Of a DNA stretch of 64,000 nt, positions 1-11,218 are shown piece after piece. The position numbers and the translations under genes were made by a program. Source of the stretch: Cystobasidiopsis lactophilus (Eukaryota; Basidiomycota; Agaricostilbomycetes; Agaricostilbales; Chionosphaeraceae); NCBI GenBank assembly GCA_001599975.1, contig BCIO01000004.1:2453328-2517327 (forward strand). Reading direction: 5' to 3'. The notes beneath the pieces were generated by a model. It searched no databases, was not told where the DNA came from, and saw only the letters and a program-made list of their open reading frames with translations. Numbering within the stretch: position 1 is the stretch's first letter; each line of letters opens with the position of its first letter.

Positions 1-130
1 CAAGGCGCTCGAGTCGCGGGAACCGCCGACGCCCATCCTGGAAGAGTCGGAGCCCAAGACGCCAATCAGCGGCGCAGGGCAGCAGCAGAGCGGCAAGGGG
101 AGTCCCCGGCGGTGGAAGTTTCCGCATTAA
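1..130 (+). CDS. 3' end of an unknown protein-coding gene
   Basis: A reading frame enters from the left edge (codons from base 2) and ends with TAA at 128-130. The visible 42 residues are Pro, Glu, Ser and Gln rich with a basic finish ending RRWKFPH, typical of a disordered tail. The body lies outside the window, so no function can be given. The frame could also be chance; support is only the open frame, its composition and the polar C-terminus. Confidence 0.4.
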   Translation, partial: KALESREPPTPILEESEPKTPISGAGQQQSGKGSPRRWKFPH

Positions 131-1115
131 TATTCTCGCTCTCCTCGCCGCTGCCGCCGCGCCTCCGACTATTATCTTTCTCCCAGCAGCTTCACGAACC
201 GACACCACACCAAAAACGAAAACATCAAGAAACTTAGTATGGGGGGACGAAGAGGGAAACGCTGTGTGTGTTGGACCATTTCTTGTTTTCGGGGATTCAT
301 CTCTCTCTCTCGCTCGCTCCTTATAGCTCTCACTCGGGGACTCTTCGCCTTTTCCCATCCACCACCCACCTCCATATCTAGTCCGCTCCACATGTTCCGC
401 ATTACAGATCGTCTCCCTTGTTGAAAATCGTCCCTCCGCTCATCATAACTCGCTACATTGAACACACTGTCCATTTTCCTGCCCCTCGCTTCCTCAAGAG
501 ATGGTGCAAGGGATGACGCAGAAATCGCACGGGATTGGGCAAGGGATCTGAGAAACCACTCGCTCGTCAGTCTTCGCTTGGCAATGGCAACCGAGCTGGG
601 GCAAAGTACGAAGCAGAATGAACCAGGACACGCTTCACTGTTTTGTGCTTTGAGCATTAGAGCATGTTCCAGCGCACTCAGAGTGGGCCAAAGACGCACC
701 CGCCTCGAAGGCGCAGCATTTCCTCTTGCTCGAGATCTCGCTGCTCTTGCTGGCACGCGCCGGCTGCTGGGGCGGAGGCGAGCTCCATGGGCTGGCTGGC
801 GACTTGCTGCTTGTTTGATGAATCCATAAATGTTCGCAGGAGAGTGGTGGGCTAGGTCGAACGGGCTGGAATGCGTCGAGGAGAGGTCTCGACGTCATTT
901 GTTTTGGAGTTGAGGTGCAGGCTTTGGACGCCTTTGACCCGGACCGTCACTTCGACAACCTGCTATAGAGATCCTGATGTACCTGCGAGAGAGTTTCATG
1001 GGCGAAGCCCTCTCGCCACCACCCACAGTTTGACCCGGTGTCGACGGTTTCGAGTCGAGGTCGGGCCCTGCCTTTTGTTCCCTGGCCGCCTAGGCCGCCT
1101 ATCAGAGAGCCCACC
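131..1115. other. Intergenic region, no convincing gene
   Basis: About 1 kb with only weak overlapping open frames on both strands, none with recognisable domains. It contains a CT-rich run near 300-365, as is common in fungal promoters, and probably holds the upstream region of the small gene that follows. Confidence 0.5.
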
Positions 1116-1888
1116 ATGGTAAGGCAAAGCCTTCCTCCCTTCGATCCCTACGCCGGCAACGCGTCGGTCGGTAGTGGCCTTTTGCCACCAGGACTCCGAG
1201 CGATGCCTGCAGGTTGGGTCCGTTTTTCGTTCTCTAAGCGCAGGAAGGTACGCAGTGCTGATCTAGGACATTTCAGACGGCAGGCAGAGCGGCTCGGCGT
1301 GCAGAAGCGGCTCGACTGGCCAAGCAGCGCGCCCAGGACGCCGTGGAGCTGAAGCGGGGGGTCCTCAACGAAATCCAAAAAGGTGCGCTAGGTTTCTCGT
1401 CTTCAGATTGAGAGAGTTAGCTAATAAAGATGCCAGCCTTGTGTCGGCTAATGTGCTACAAGCTACAAGAGGAAAACCCGGCCTTGTTCAACCAGGCCCA
1501 TTCTTGCGGCTTGATGCTACACTGCAAGCCGTTTCGCTTTCCTCTTGGTCCGCTCACTGAAGATTTTGCTCATATTAGTCAGGAATACATCCTCTCGTCT
1601 CGGCTTGATCCGCCCATCTTCACCAATCCAAAAGTGCTGGCGGTGCTTGACTCCCTCTTTTTAGCTATTTCTCCGACCGACATGGCTCTGTTCGACAAGC
1701 TGGACGAGGCCAGAAAAAGTGTTCGTGGTGCCAAACAGGGCTGGTACCATCCAATTTCTGCAGAATGCGCGGCCGGCGTCGTTCGAGATTTGGGCTTTGC
1801 GAACGACGAGGTCAAGCAAGTGCTGGACATCTGCCACTGGGCAATTCACGCAGATGAATGGCAGGAAGTCTACCCAGATTCGGATTAG
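1116..1888 (+). CDS. Small hypothetical protein, four-exon model
   Basis: I do not recognise this gene. The model starts at an ATG with a good context (CCACC before it) that is followed at once by a GTAAGG donor, so exon 1 codes only for Met. Further exons run about 1277-1382, 1430-1530 and 1583-1888 and join in frame to about 171 residues. The N-terminal third is a charged, Ala/Arg-rich probable helix (TAGRAARRAEAARLAKQRAQ). The C-terminal half is globular, rich in Trp, His and acidic residues (GWYHPISAECAAGVVRDLGF, then VLDICHWAIHADEW), and ends PDSD. The consistent phase over three introns supports a real gene, but the ATG-only first exon could be wrong and the true start could lie upstream. 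It converges on the SDR gene, whose stop is 90 bp away. Confidence 0.55.
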
Positions 1889-1977
1889 AGGGAGCTTGGT
1901 GGCATGGCAGAATTCACAACAGCCGAGACCGACTGGCCTGCCTGTTTCAGCATCTGTATGCATTGCATCAAGAACTT

Positions 1978-3308
1978 TTAATGCAGAGTGTTAGTTGCAC
2001 TACAAGCCGCCACCAGCTTCACAAGAGTGTCGTCCACGCCGGGCGAGAGCCAAAAGTCTAGTTGGCTCGCAAAGCTTTCGCAGAGATCTTGATGCTTCGG
2101 CTCCCACCCCAATAGTTGTTGACCTTATGACGTGTTTGAGGACAAGATGAGGAGTCTAGAGAGCCAAGCTCACCTTTGACACTGCGGCAGCGCGAGTTAC
2201 TTCCCCAAATGATGTCGATGAGGTCCTTGTCGTACCCCATCAATTTGGCCGGTTCGGCTAGATCATCCCAGTGGCACAATTCTCCAGTGGAGATCCATCC
2301 ACGTTTGTAGAGCTCCTTCCCAACGGCGGCCGAAATGCTGGTGTCGGAATCAGTGCTGGAGAACGAAGGGAGCAGAGACTCAGACGCACTCTTTCCACTG
2401 AAATTCCCCATTGACGCAAAGGTAGTAAGTTGCAACCGATAGATCGCGATTTCGAGCGCGGTCGATCAGCAACAAGTACAGCCGGGCGCAGTCGTCGATG
2501 TGAACAGAGGTCCAAGCCGCCACGCCCTTGCCGACACAATGGGCAGCTCCAATCTTAAGCGCCATAGAGGTGAGGTGATACATCCCGTGTGTCGTTTTCT
2601 TCATTGGGCCAGAACCGTTGCCGTAGATGAGTGACGGGGAGACCACAGCGACTGGAAAGCCGCCCGCCCGACCAGCCTCGATGATGGCGCAGTCGGTGTC
2701 CCTCTGGTTGTAAGGCGGCATGCTGTTGAATGCCATCAGTCCAGGATTTGCGAGCCTCCTGCTAGTTTTGCGACGCACGATTTGAGAACTGAGTACATGT
2801 CTTCGGCGTCCGAATAGATGCGCTCTTCCAAATAGTCGCCGTGCGCGGGCGTGCCAACCATGGAGGTTCCAGAGGTCTGGAGTGCTCTTGCGTTCAGCTT
2901 CATTTGGGCGAGCCCTGAAAGTTGGGAACGCACATGTATGAAAAACGCTGGTTTGCCTTCCTGCTGTCTCCTTGCACAGCCTCGGGCAAAACTTTTTACG
3001 GCTTCTGTATGTTGAGCTGAGGCGGTGTGGACAATGACTAGCGATTAAAGTGAGCTATGAGGGTGGTAAGGACAACGAGAAAGGAACTGACTTTCGTTGT
3101 CATAAGCGGCGCGCTCGAGCACATCGAGGTCGTCTAGTCCACCAAGAACATAATCGCAGCCCCAGTCGGCGACGGCATTGGCTTGGGCTTTCGAGCGCAC
3201 CAGGCAAACCACATCATACACGTCCTTTCCCTCCTTAAGCAGGTGAAAGAGCACCGAGCCGCCGATGTAGCCGGACGCCCCTGTAAGTAGTAGCTTGGTT
3301 TTAGCCAT
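1978..3308 (-). CDS. NAD(P)-dependent epimerase/dehydratase-like SDR protein
   Basis: A short-chain dehydrogenase/reductase-type protein of about 347 residues in six exons. The N-terminus MAKTKLLLTGASGYIGG carries the Rossmann glycine motif GxxGxxG at residues 10-16. Further family features follow: VHTASA after beta-4, FIHTSGTSMVG across an intron, the substrate-domain stretch VVSPSLIYGNGSGP, and VHIDDCARLYLL. I see no clear YxxxK pair at the usual place, so it may be an atypical SDR whose catalysis differs. Splicing of five short introns was inferred from GT-AG borders and keeps one frame to the TAA at 1978-1980. Fungal relatives are annotated as nucleoside-diphosphate-sugar epimerases or NmrA-like proteins, but the substrate cannot be told here. 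It is divergent from the DHA1 transporter across 1.2 kb. Confidence 0.8.
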
Positions 3309-4537
3309 GGTCGATCGTGAGCAAGCAGTGGTATGGCCCAGACGAACTGCTAAAGCCGACTTCGGTGGCGAAACCTCTGAGTGATGGGTCCGAATTGGGT
3401 GGCCGGCATCGCCGAAGTCAATATGGGCGGCAAGTCCATACTGGTAAGAATTTAGATCGTCCAAAAAGAAGCGTCGTAGGGATGAAAGTCGAGTAGGCGT
3501 AACCAATTGGAAGGCCGTCATGCGCATACCGGCAGGTGAACTCTCGCACGAGCTGAAGACTATCTGGTCCCTGACCTTTGAAAGAGATAGAGACTCCAAA
3601 AAACAAAAGAAAGAAAGGAGGGAAGGCAAGGCGGAAGGTGTGGGAGGAAAGGAAAGTAAGTGGTCAAGAGTAAGGAATGGGCAGGCCCAAGCAGAACATC
3701 GTATCTATGTCCGACAGCAGTAGCAGGGCAAATCAGGCAAGGATGTCAAAGCCAAGATGCGGGGCGGTCGACGCCACTCGCCAAGGCGTGAAGTTGCCCG
3801 CTGGGGCGGCGTCGTCGTTCTTCTCCAACAGCAACCGCTCGCACTTGGGTCTCGCTTTTCTTTTGTGCTTGATACATTTCAACGTCGAGAGCGGCATCAT
3901 CTCCCTCGTAGCAGTGGCCGACCTTTACTTTGGCCCGTGGCGCTGGCGCTCCCAAATTAAAGGCAGCTCGCATCGACTTGTCGTCCTGAAGCAAAGAAGC
4001 GCGCCAGTCCGTCGCAGCTGGTCATGCTGGCTGGTTCTGCTACCTATTGCAATGACGCTGGCTGCCCACCATATTGGCCCAAAAGGATCTGCAAGTTTAT
4101 GACGATTTCGAGAGTCTGCTGCCAGTGCCAGCCTGCCAGTGCCTCTGCTGTTGCTCGCGACGGATCCCTCTTCTTGGCTTACAACTGCAGCTTTTCGTTT
4201 GCTTTTAGCTCTCATTGACCGCGGGCTCTGCGAATGTCTGCTTGGAGCGACGGGGACGCGAACAACTGCAGCAGGCCATCTCTCGCTCCCCAGCTTCGCC
4301 TGCCGAATCAGTGACGTTCTCACCAAAAATAGTCCCGGCAAGCGCGTCGTCTGCCTGTACAGTCAAGATAAAAGGACAGGCCACGAGAGAGCAGCCGCCG
4401 GGTTTAAATTCAGCCCGAGAGCTGTTTGCTAAACACGACATCATCGATTCCCAAATTTTTATAGTAGCGCTTCTGACGCTCCTCTCTGCTCCAAACTGCC
4501 TTGCGAAGATCCACACCACCGGCGACAGCACAGGAAA
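3309..4537. other. Divergent intergenic region, no gene seen
   Basis: About 1.2 kb between the SDR gene (minus) and the DHA1 transporter (plus). Several open frames exist but none has a domain, good codon texture or sensible splice structure. It presumably holds both promoters. Confidence 0.5.
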
Positions 4538-6838
4538 ATGGCGGTCAACCAAAATGGCCTCGCAGAGGTCAACGAAAAGCTCCAAAAACCAGCAATGGAA
4601 GATGATCAGCAATCCCAAGCCTCTTCTGCAACAAGGGCAGCTACTCCCGAGGTCGGCGATCCCGAGAAGCAGGAGACCGCCAAGAAGATGGGAGCTCGTA
4701 CCCACTGGGCTGGTGGCGACAAGCTAGCGAAAGAGAAGACCGAGGACAAGGTCGAGCTCCTTGAGGCTGACTGCTATCACAAGCTCGGGTACTCCTTTCC
4801 GACGTGGAAGAAATGGTGAGCGGCAGCGACATTGCTTTAACCGTGTCCTCATCTGTGTTCAAACCCGCAGGTGGATCTTGACCGTCATTTTCTGGGTCCA
4901 AGTGAGCACAGAACTTCCAAGGCGTGCGCAGATGAGCCTCATCGCATTCTGACCAGGTCTCCATGAATTTCAACACCAGCTTGTACTCCAACGCGGTCAA
5001 TGGCATTAGCGAAGAGTTCGGCGTGTCGGCCCAAGCTGCTCGATGCGGCGCCATGATCTTCTTGATTCTCTACGCCTTTGGATGTAGGTCTCCCGTGCTC
5101 AGGATTATGGAAGATGACTCATACTGAATTACGCAGGCGAGCTTTGGGCGCCGTGGAGTGAAGAGCTGGGACGGAAGCCAATCCTGCAAGTCTCGCTGTT
5201 CTTGGTCAACATCTGGCAACTTCCTGTCGCTCTTGCGCCCAACTTTGCGAGCATCATGGTCGGCCGCGCCTTGGGTGGCCTCAGCTCTGCGGGGTGCGTG
5301 CTTTGGGCTCCTCTCGAAGGCCATCTCCTGACTCGCGCTTTCACAGCGGTTCTGTCACGCTCGGCATGATTGCCGACCTGTTCGAATCGGACGTGCAGCA
5401 GTATGCTGTCGCCTACATCGTTTTCTCCAGCGTGGGAGGTTCGGTGCTCGGTCCTGTCGTCGGTGGCTTCGTGGAAGCCTACCTGCCCTGGCGGTGGTGC
5501 ATCTGGATCCAGCTCATCTTCGGCGGTGCCATCCAGCTCATCCACCTTTTAACCGTCCCGGAAACCCGCACGACTATTTTGCTGGACAGGGAGGCTAAGC
5601 GCTTGCGCAAGAGCGGCGAGAACCCGAACATCTATGGACCGAACGAACTCCTTCCCTTCAGAGAGCGGTTTAACGCCAAAGAAGTTGTTGTCACTTGGAG
5701 TGAGTTGATCTTGACCAACACCAACTCCACTTCTGACCGCGGCTGCAGTCCGCCCTTTCCGCATGTTTTTGACTGAGCCGATCGTCTTGACGCTCTCTTT
5801 GCTCTCTGGCTTCAGTGATGCCCTCATTTTCATGTTCATGTATGTCCCATTCTTGTCGCCCCTGCAGGCTTTTCTCACTTCTCGTCCAGCCAATCCTTCT
5901 CTCTGGTGTATAAGCAATGGGGCTTCGGGACCGTCGAAATCGGCCTTTCCTTCATCAGCCTTCTCATCGGTTATTTCCTCGCCTGGGGCATGTGGATCTT
6001 CGTCATCAAGAAGAACGTCAAAGACCGAGCCGCTCACCCAGACGATGAGCGCATGCAGTATGAAAGCCGATTGTGGTTTTTGCTCTACACCGCGCCTTGC
6101 CTTCCGATCGGCCTTGTACAGTCCTCTCCTTGCTTCATCTTTTGATCTCGGGACGCTGACTTTGACGGTCTCTTAGATCGGCTTCGCTTGGACCTGTACC
6201 GGTCCACCGCTTCCATGGATTGCATCTTGCATCTTCGCAGCCTTGATCGGCATTGCGAACTTCAGTATATACCAAGCGACCATCGATTATATGATCTGCG
6301 CATAGTACGGTCCTGTACAATACGAAGCAGACCTATGCTGACTTTCGGGCGTGTTTGTGCAGTGGCCCATACAGCGCTTCGGCGACCGGCGGCAACGGAT
6401 GGTCTCGCGACTTTCTGGCCGGTGTGCTTACCATTCCCGCCACGCCCTTCTTCTCTAACATTGGCTCGAACCCTTTGGCGTACGCTAGCACCATCTTGTG
6501 TAAGCTTTGCCACACTCAAGAACTCGCACTCCCGCTGAGATCCAAAGGCAGTCTGCATCTCCTTCCTCCTTGTCACTGCCGTCTATGTCATCTATATCAA
6601 CGGGCCTGCTCTTCGCAAGCGGTCGCCGTTTGCGCAGCAGCTGTCCGACGAGCGCTCTGTCAAGAAAGCTCCGATCCAGGAGGACGGTCGGCCCGGACTC
6701 AACAGCCACGCCTCCTCGTTTATGCGGTCTCAACAAGAGCAGCGAGTGCGCGAGCGAACGGGCAGCCGACCCAACTCTCGCCCCAACAGCAGGCCCAACA
6801 GCCGCGCTCCCTCGCGCCGCAACAGTGTCGAGCTGTAG
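4538..6838 (+). CDS. MFS multidrug/polyamine transporter, DHA1 family
   Basis: A plasma-membrane drug:H+ antiporter of the 12-helix DHA1 group (fungal FLR1/TPO type). After an acidic cytosolic N-terminus of about 95 residues with HWAGGDKL, the first helix begins WILTVIFWVQ. Motif A is seen as LGRKP in the loop after helix 2, and the antiporter motif C as GGSVLGPVVGGF in helix 5. A long central loop (DREAKRLRKSGENPNIYGP) separates the halves. Later exons give the second bundle, with GGNGWSRDFLAGVLTIPATP in place of the usual helix 11-12 region. The C-terminus is a basic Ser/Arg/Asn-rich tail with repeated RPNS and ends RRNSVEL. At least six short introns are needed. The start ATG at 4538 is the first in frame. 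The exported compound cannot be predicted. Confidence 0.85.
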
Positions 6839-6915
6839 ATCTTCTTAATCAATTTGCATGATTATTTGGGTTGTTCTAAAACCTTCAAATTGTACACGAA
6901 CACCCCCCACTGCAT

Positions 6916-8141
6916 TTATTCCTTAATCAACGCATTGTCATTTGGGCTCCATCCCTGCAGCCTGCTGGCCGGAGTGGCTGTATACTCATCGCTAGACTCT
7001 TGCTGGTCGTGCACTGTGAGGCATTTGAGGGGATCGCAGCCTCGTAGAATGATCACGCCGTTGATGCAGATCGGGCTGGTGGTGTGGCGAACGCGATTCC
7101 AGAAACTGATTTCGTTGCTCGGATCGACGTTTTGAATCACTGAGCGAGTCCAGACGGGGCTCCGCCCGATGGACTCAAATGCGTAACGAGCCCAATCGAT
7201 GCGCCCAACGTCGACATTCTGCTTTTGGGAAGCAGCTGATTCAACACTGGTCAGACCTAGCCACAATCCGGAGTTGGCGAGAACGCACACAGGATGTCGC
7301 TATAGAAAATCAAAACTGCGTTCAATGCTGGTGGTGCAAAGGGCTTGCTCCTGCTTCCCAATTAAGAGAGGTACAATGGAGCGTTAGGCCGCACTCACAG
7401 GACAACGTCGTCATTCAGGTTGCTGGCAGCAGAAGTTGTGACAGCATCAGTTCTATAGTTTCAGGTGAGGGGGAGGGTCAACCTGGCTGAAAGACCTCAC
7501 GCTGTCACCATAGTAATAGTGTGCACCGAGCCCCAATTCCACATCTCATGATGAGGGAGCCAATTGTCAATTGCTTGTAATAATGACACATGGTCGTCCA
7601 CCCAGAGACCACCGAGTCGCCAGAGAAGCAAATACCGCCCAAATGCGATGCGTTGGTCCGTTGACCGGAGCACGCTCCAAAACGCTACGACTTCTGGAGC
7701 GGCTTGCCAAAATAGCTCTTCGATCAAAAGGTCGAGATGATGATAGCTGAGCAGGGTGTAGTTCCATGAAGCTGACAGCGTGGAGAATGTCTCTTGCTCG
7801 GGTGAACTTGACCCGTCGCTGGAGACTTGCCAAATCTGCCGGTGCCAGCGATTGAATTTGTCGTGGCCTTTCTCATGCACTTCGACTGCTTCCAGCTTTT
7901 GGCGCAAAATTTCGACAGGCGAAAGGGAGGTTCGAGACGGAGAAGGCGTCGGGGGTGGCGAAGCGGTGGCGAGAGGCAGAGATTGGAAGTAGCAACGATA
8001 ATCGACAAGCACAGCGAGAACACCCAAAGTGAATATCAAAGCGACAAGCCAGAGAGTCCGAGGTGTGTAGTTCCGCTCCTCGGGTTCTTCACAGTTAAGG
8101 TGGTCCTCTGCGTCGATAAGGAGAACATATTCGTGCTTCAT
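6916..8141 (-). CDS. OCH1-like glycosyltransferase, paralogue 1 (altered DXD)
   Basis: A type II membrane glycosyltransferase of the DXD sugar-binding family (OCH1 and inositol-phosphoceramide mannosyltransferase kin), expected in the Golgi. The start MKHEYVLL at 8141 is followed by a polar tail and one signal anchor (TLWLVALIFTLGVLAVL). The catalytic region has IPRQIWQ-like HRQIWQV, then WNYTLLSYHHLDLLIEELFW and GGLWVDDHVSLL. In the family this last motif is GGxYxDxD; here the second Asp is His (DDH), while the neighbouring paralogue has DAD. The C-terminal part (PVWTRSVIQNVDPS, ICINGVIIL) aligns with the paralogue but then diverges and lacks its AFGVGQAHSGS segment. Four short introns are inferred. 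It may have changed specificity or lost activity. Confidence 0.75.
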
Positions 8142-8924
8142 GATCAAAGAGCTGTCTTCCAAGGATGATAAGAATTAAGATGGTAGATGCCTACGGGAGA
8201 GCCGCATCCTTACCCAGGTCGGCGTTTCAGTGGAGCTTCAGTTGGCTCTTCTTGTTAAGTCCGGCCCCAGCTGGAGGTGCTGCACGATGCGAGGCTTGAT
8301 TGTAAGGAGAAGGAGAAGAGAGCTGGAAAGGAAAAGGGACGACCGGACAGTACGACGAGATTCATTCCTGCCTGAGCGACGCCGTCCCGGCCCCGGAATG
8401 CGTTCATCTTGTCTGGTCGAGCCGAGGCAACGTTTTGGATTTGACACGACACAGTAATGGCAACGTTCAGTGCATTGAATCAGGTGTGCGAGGCTTAAGA
8501 GCTCGAGTAGGCGTTAATGAAGAGTCTCACCGAGACTCGCTGAGCGGACCGGATGCGACCACGTCTTGGCTTGTGCAGGATAGAAAGGATTGTCCGGCTT
8601 CGGCGTTTGGCATTATAGACGTTCTAATACTTAAAAGACCGTTCAAAAAGCGCGAGCGAGCAAATGGCGACCAAGCTGAGCTGGGAGTCCGCACACTGCT
8701 CTTGGGAGCGCATTCCCAGCGTCAACCTCAAGGCGGGGTAGAGCAGACTGGTTTAAAGCAATCCAAGAGCATGTAAAGAGACGGGACAGGGCTTCATTCC
8801 GTAAAAACGGAAGGCCGACTCGCAGCTTGAAAAGAGCGTCACGGTCCAGGTCCAACACAGCAAGAGTCCATGCAAGTATGAGTCTATACACAGTCTCAGG
8901 CCTATAGAATAATAGAATACGGAA
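8142..8924. other. Spacer between the two glycosyltransferase genes
   Basis: Holds the promoter of paralogue 1 and the 3' flank of paralogue 2, both read leftward. No domain-bearing open frame is visible. Purine-rich stretches occur near 8300-8345. Confidence 0.5.
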
Positions 8925-10245
8925 TCAGCACAGGCGCCGTTCGTGGTCGCGCTTGCGGAGCCAAGTGCCCCAAAAGCCATGGTGGGAGAGCTGCCCAGGA
9001 GCGTCGCAGCCGCCTGAGCCGCTATGCGCTTGACCAACGCCGAAGCTGTTTCAAACATGAGCATCAGTTCGAGCCGATTGCAAAGTATGCGCACGCGTCA
9101 ATTGGTAGGACCAGCACGCCGTTGATGTTGGTAGGGCGCTGGATGTGCTGGATGGCGCTCCTCCAAATCTGCTCTGGGTCCACATCCGGGTTGATGGCTT
9201 GCAAAACGGAGTGGCTCCACATGCTGGGGCCCGTGGTCGCCAGGATGGTCATGCGCTGCCAGTCGATGTTGGCCACGGGGACGCCTTGGCGCTCCGCCAC
9301 CGCCAACACGTTGCCGTAGAGCTTCAGGACCGAGTTGCGGACCGATGGAGCAAAGGCTTTGCATCTGGTATATGGTCGTCAGCCAAGGCAAATTCGGCTG
9401 AGAAGATACAGGCACTCGCATAAAGTTCCAGTTGCAAACTCCGAACCCGTCAACCCAGGCGAAGGCGCGGTGGCGGTCGTCGTCCGAGTCGGGCTCATTA
9501 CTGCGCACGAACTCAATCCTTCCGTTTGTGCAATAGCAACAGAACCTTACATCTCGATGCCAGTGATCGTGTGAATTTCTGGGTTCCGCCACAGCTCGTC
9601 GGACAGCCAGTCGTCGATGGGCGTGACGAGCGAGACGTCCGCATCGGCCCACATGCCGCCCAGCCTCCAGAGCAGCAAGTGTCGAATGAAGTCAGCTCGT
9701 AGGACCGGCAGCTTGAGCTGTGAACAAAGTCAGCGTTCCGCGGCCTCAAAGAGTCAAACCCGAAGGAGGCTCACCTGAGTCCAGAAGGACACTATCTCGG
9801 GCGCGTCCTGCCAGAACGTATCCTCCACCCAAGCCGTCATCTCTTCGTGTATCAACAGCGTGTGGTTCCAGTTCGGCGAGAGGTCCAAGAAGGTTTTCTG
9901 CTCCGCGGACGTCGTACGGTCGTGCCAAGTCTGCCAGATTTGCTTCCGCCACGGCGTCTCTGCCATTGGTTGGCCTTCACGAGCTTCAATGAGGGCCATT
10001 TTTGCGCTGAGGACGTCCACTGGAGACGGTGGTGAAGCAATTGAAACCTCGGTGGGCTCCGCGGAGGCGACGAAACGGGAGACGAGGCCAGCGCTGTAGC
10101 CCAGGCTGAAGACGAAGGAGAAGAAAGTGAGGCTGATGAGAACGTAGAACCATTTTACTCCTTTGGACCGGGGTGAGAGCGACGTCGAGGGACGCCGAGG
10201 CAAGTCGTCCTCGGACATAGGTAGGGAGAGGTATTGAAATCCCAT
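8925..10245 (-). CDS. OCH1-like glycosyltransferase, paralogue 2
   Basis: Same family and topology as the neighbour. The N-terminus MGFQYLSLPMSEDDLP is cytosolic, followed by an anchor helix (WFYVLISLTFFSFVFSLGYS). Catalytic-domain landmarks are WRKQIWQTWHDR, LSPNWNHTLLIHEEM, and GGMWADADVSLV with an intact DAD metal and sugar-nucleotide site. They are followed by HTITGIE, the exon AFAWVDGFGVCNWNFM, and ATTGPSMWSHSVLQAI. The last intron (about 49 nt, inside the codon after VLPID) restores the family ending AFGVGQAHSGSGGCDAPGQL, then HHGFWGTWLRKRD, with TGA at 8925-8927. It likely transfers a hexose, probably mannose, to glycans or glycolipids in the Golgi lumen. A second in-frame Met (MSEDDLP) could be the true start. 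Confidence 0.82.
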
Positions 10246-11218
10246 GCTGGTTTCTATAGAAACTTTTGCAAGGCCAAGTCCAGTCAGAGGAGGGAGAAGA
10301 CAGCTTGGTCGAGGACCGAGACTGAGAAGGAGTTAATGGTCAAGGTCAAGGTGGGACTTCGTGCGAATCTGCGAATCGTCCAAACTGGAGTCACACCAGA
10401 GACCGAACGTACATCTTCTCAAAGTGACTTCTAGCTGACGTATCCGTACCAGAGGCCAATATTCGGGGTGGCCGGCCTTAGGTTGCTCGTTGCCTTAAAC
10501 CAGGATAGAGTCAGACACAGCCAAGCTGGCCAGGTCACGAACTTCAAGGCGCAGAGACGAAAGGAAGGCAGGCAAGACAGTCATTCTTGAAACGAGCTAG
10601 AAGAGACAGAGAGGGCCTCGGAAGGCGTCCTCTGTCCTTACCGGGCTCGTCGGAAACGTGAGCACACATAAGGGTATTCACCAAGCGGCCGTTTTGCAAC
10701 GTTCTCTGCGCTGGGCGTCGCTCCTGTTCATCGTACGGAATCCGAGCATGTCGGAGGTTGCAATCGCGCAGAAACGACATCTAAACGCGCGGATGCGTTC
10801 TTGGGACAGGGCACCGTTCTCATCCGCGGCATAAATTCTCGAGGCAGAGGATGCAAACAGTGAGGGTGCGAGAGCAAGCATAGTGAAGCACAACAAGCAA
10901 GCGCGCGGGCAAGAGAAGGTGGCAATTTGTTGAGCGAGTTGCGCGGCACGGCGTGTTGCCCACCTTCAGTCAAAACTCGCTTCAAGCCTGAGAGCGAGCA
11001 GGCGGTTTGAGCCTGACGGAGCCGGCGCAAGAGTTGGCAATGCTGCCGAGGACCGAGGAGGACCACAGGTACTTCCCACCACCCAGGAATTCCTCGAGGA
11101 GGCCTGTCGAGCTCGTTGGAGCCAAGCCACGATGTAAGCCTGCTCGAGAGTGGGAGCCTGTAGCCCAGGCTACCCGCGCCCAGCCCCCAAATAAGCCCTA
11201 ACGGTCTCTCCACAGATA
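10246..11218. other. Intergenic region with likely 5' UTR intron of FAL1
   Basis: No convincing coding frame. Just before the FAL1 start there is a probable leader intron: a GTAAGC donor near 11134, a branch-like CCCTAACG, and a pyrimidine-rich CTCTCCACAG acceptor ending at 11215, three bases before the ATG. Confidence 0.45.

Noticed and set aside
172-756. A 194-codon minus-strand frame near the left edge
   Set aside because: Composition is that of random translation of GC- and CT-rich DNA; no splice context, domain or conserved motif.
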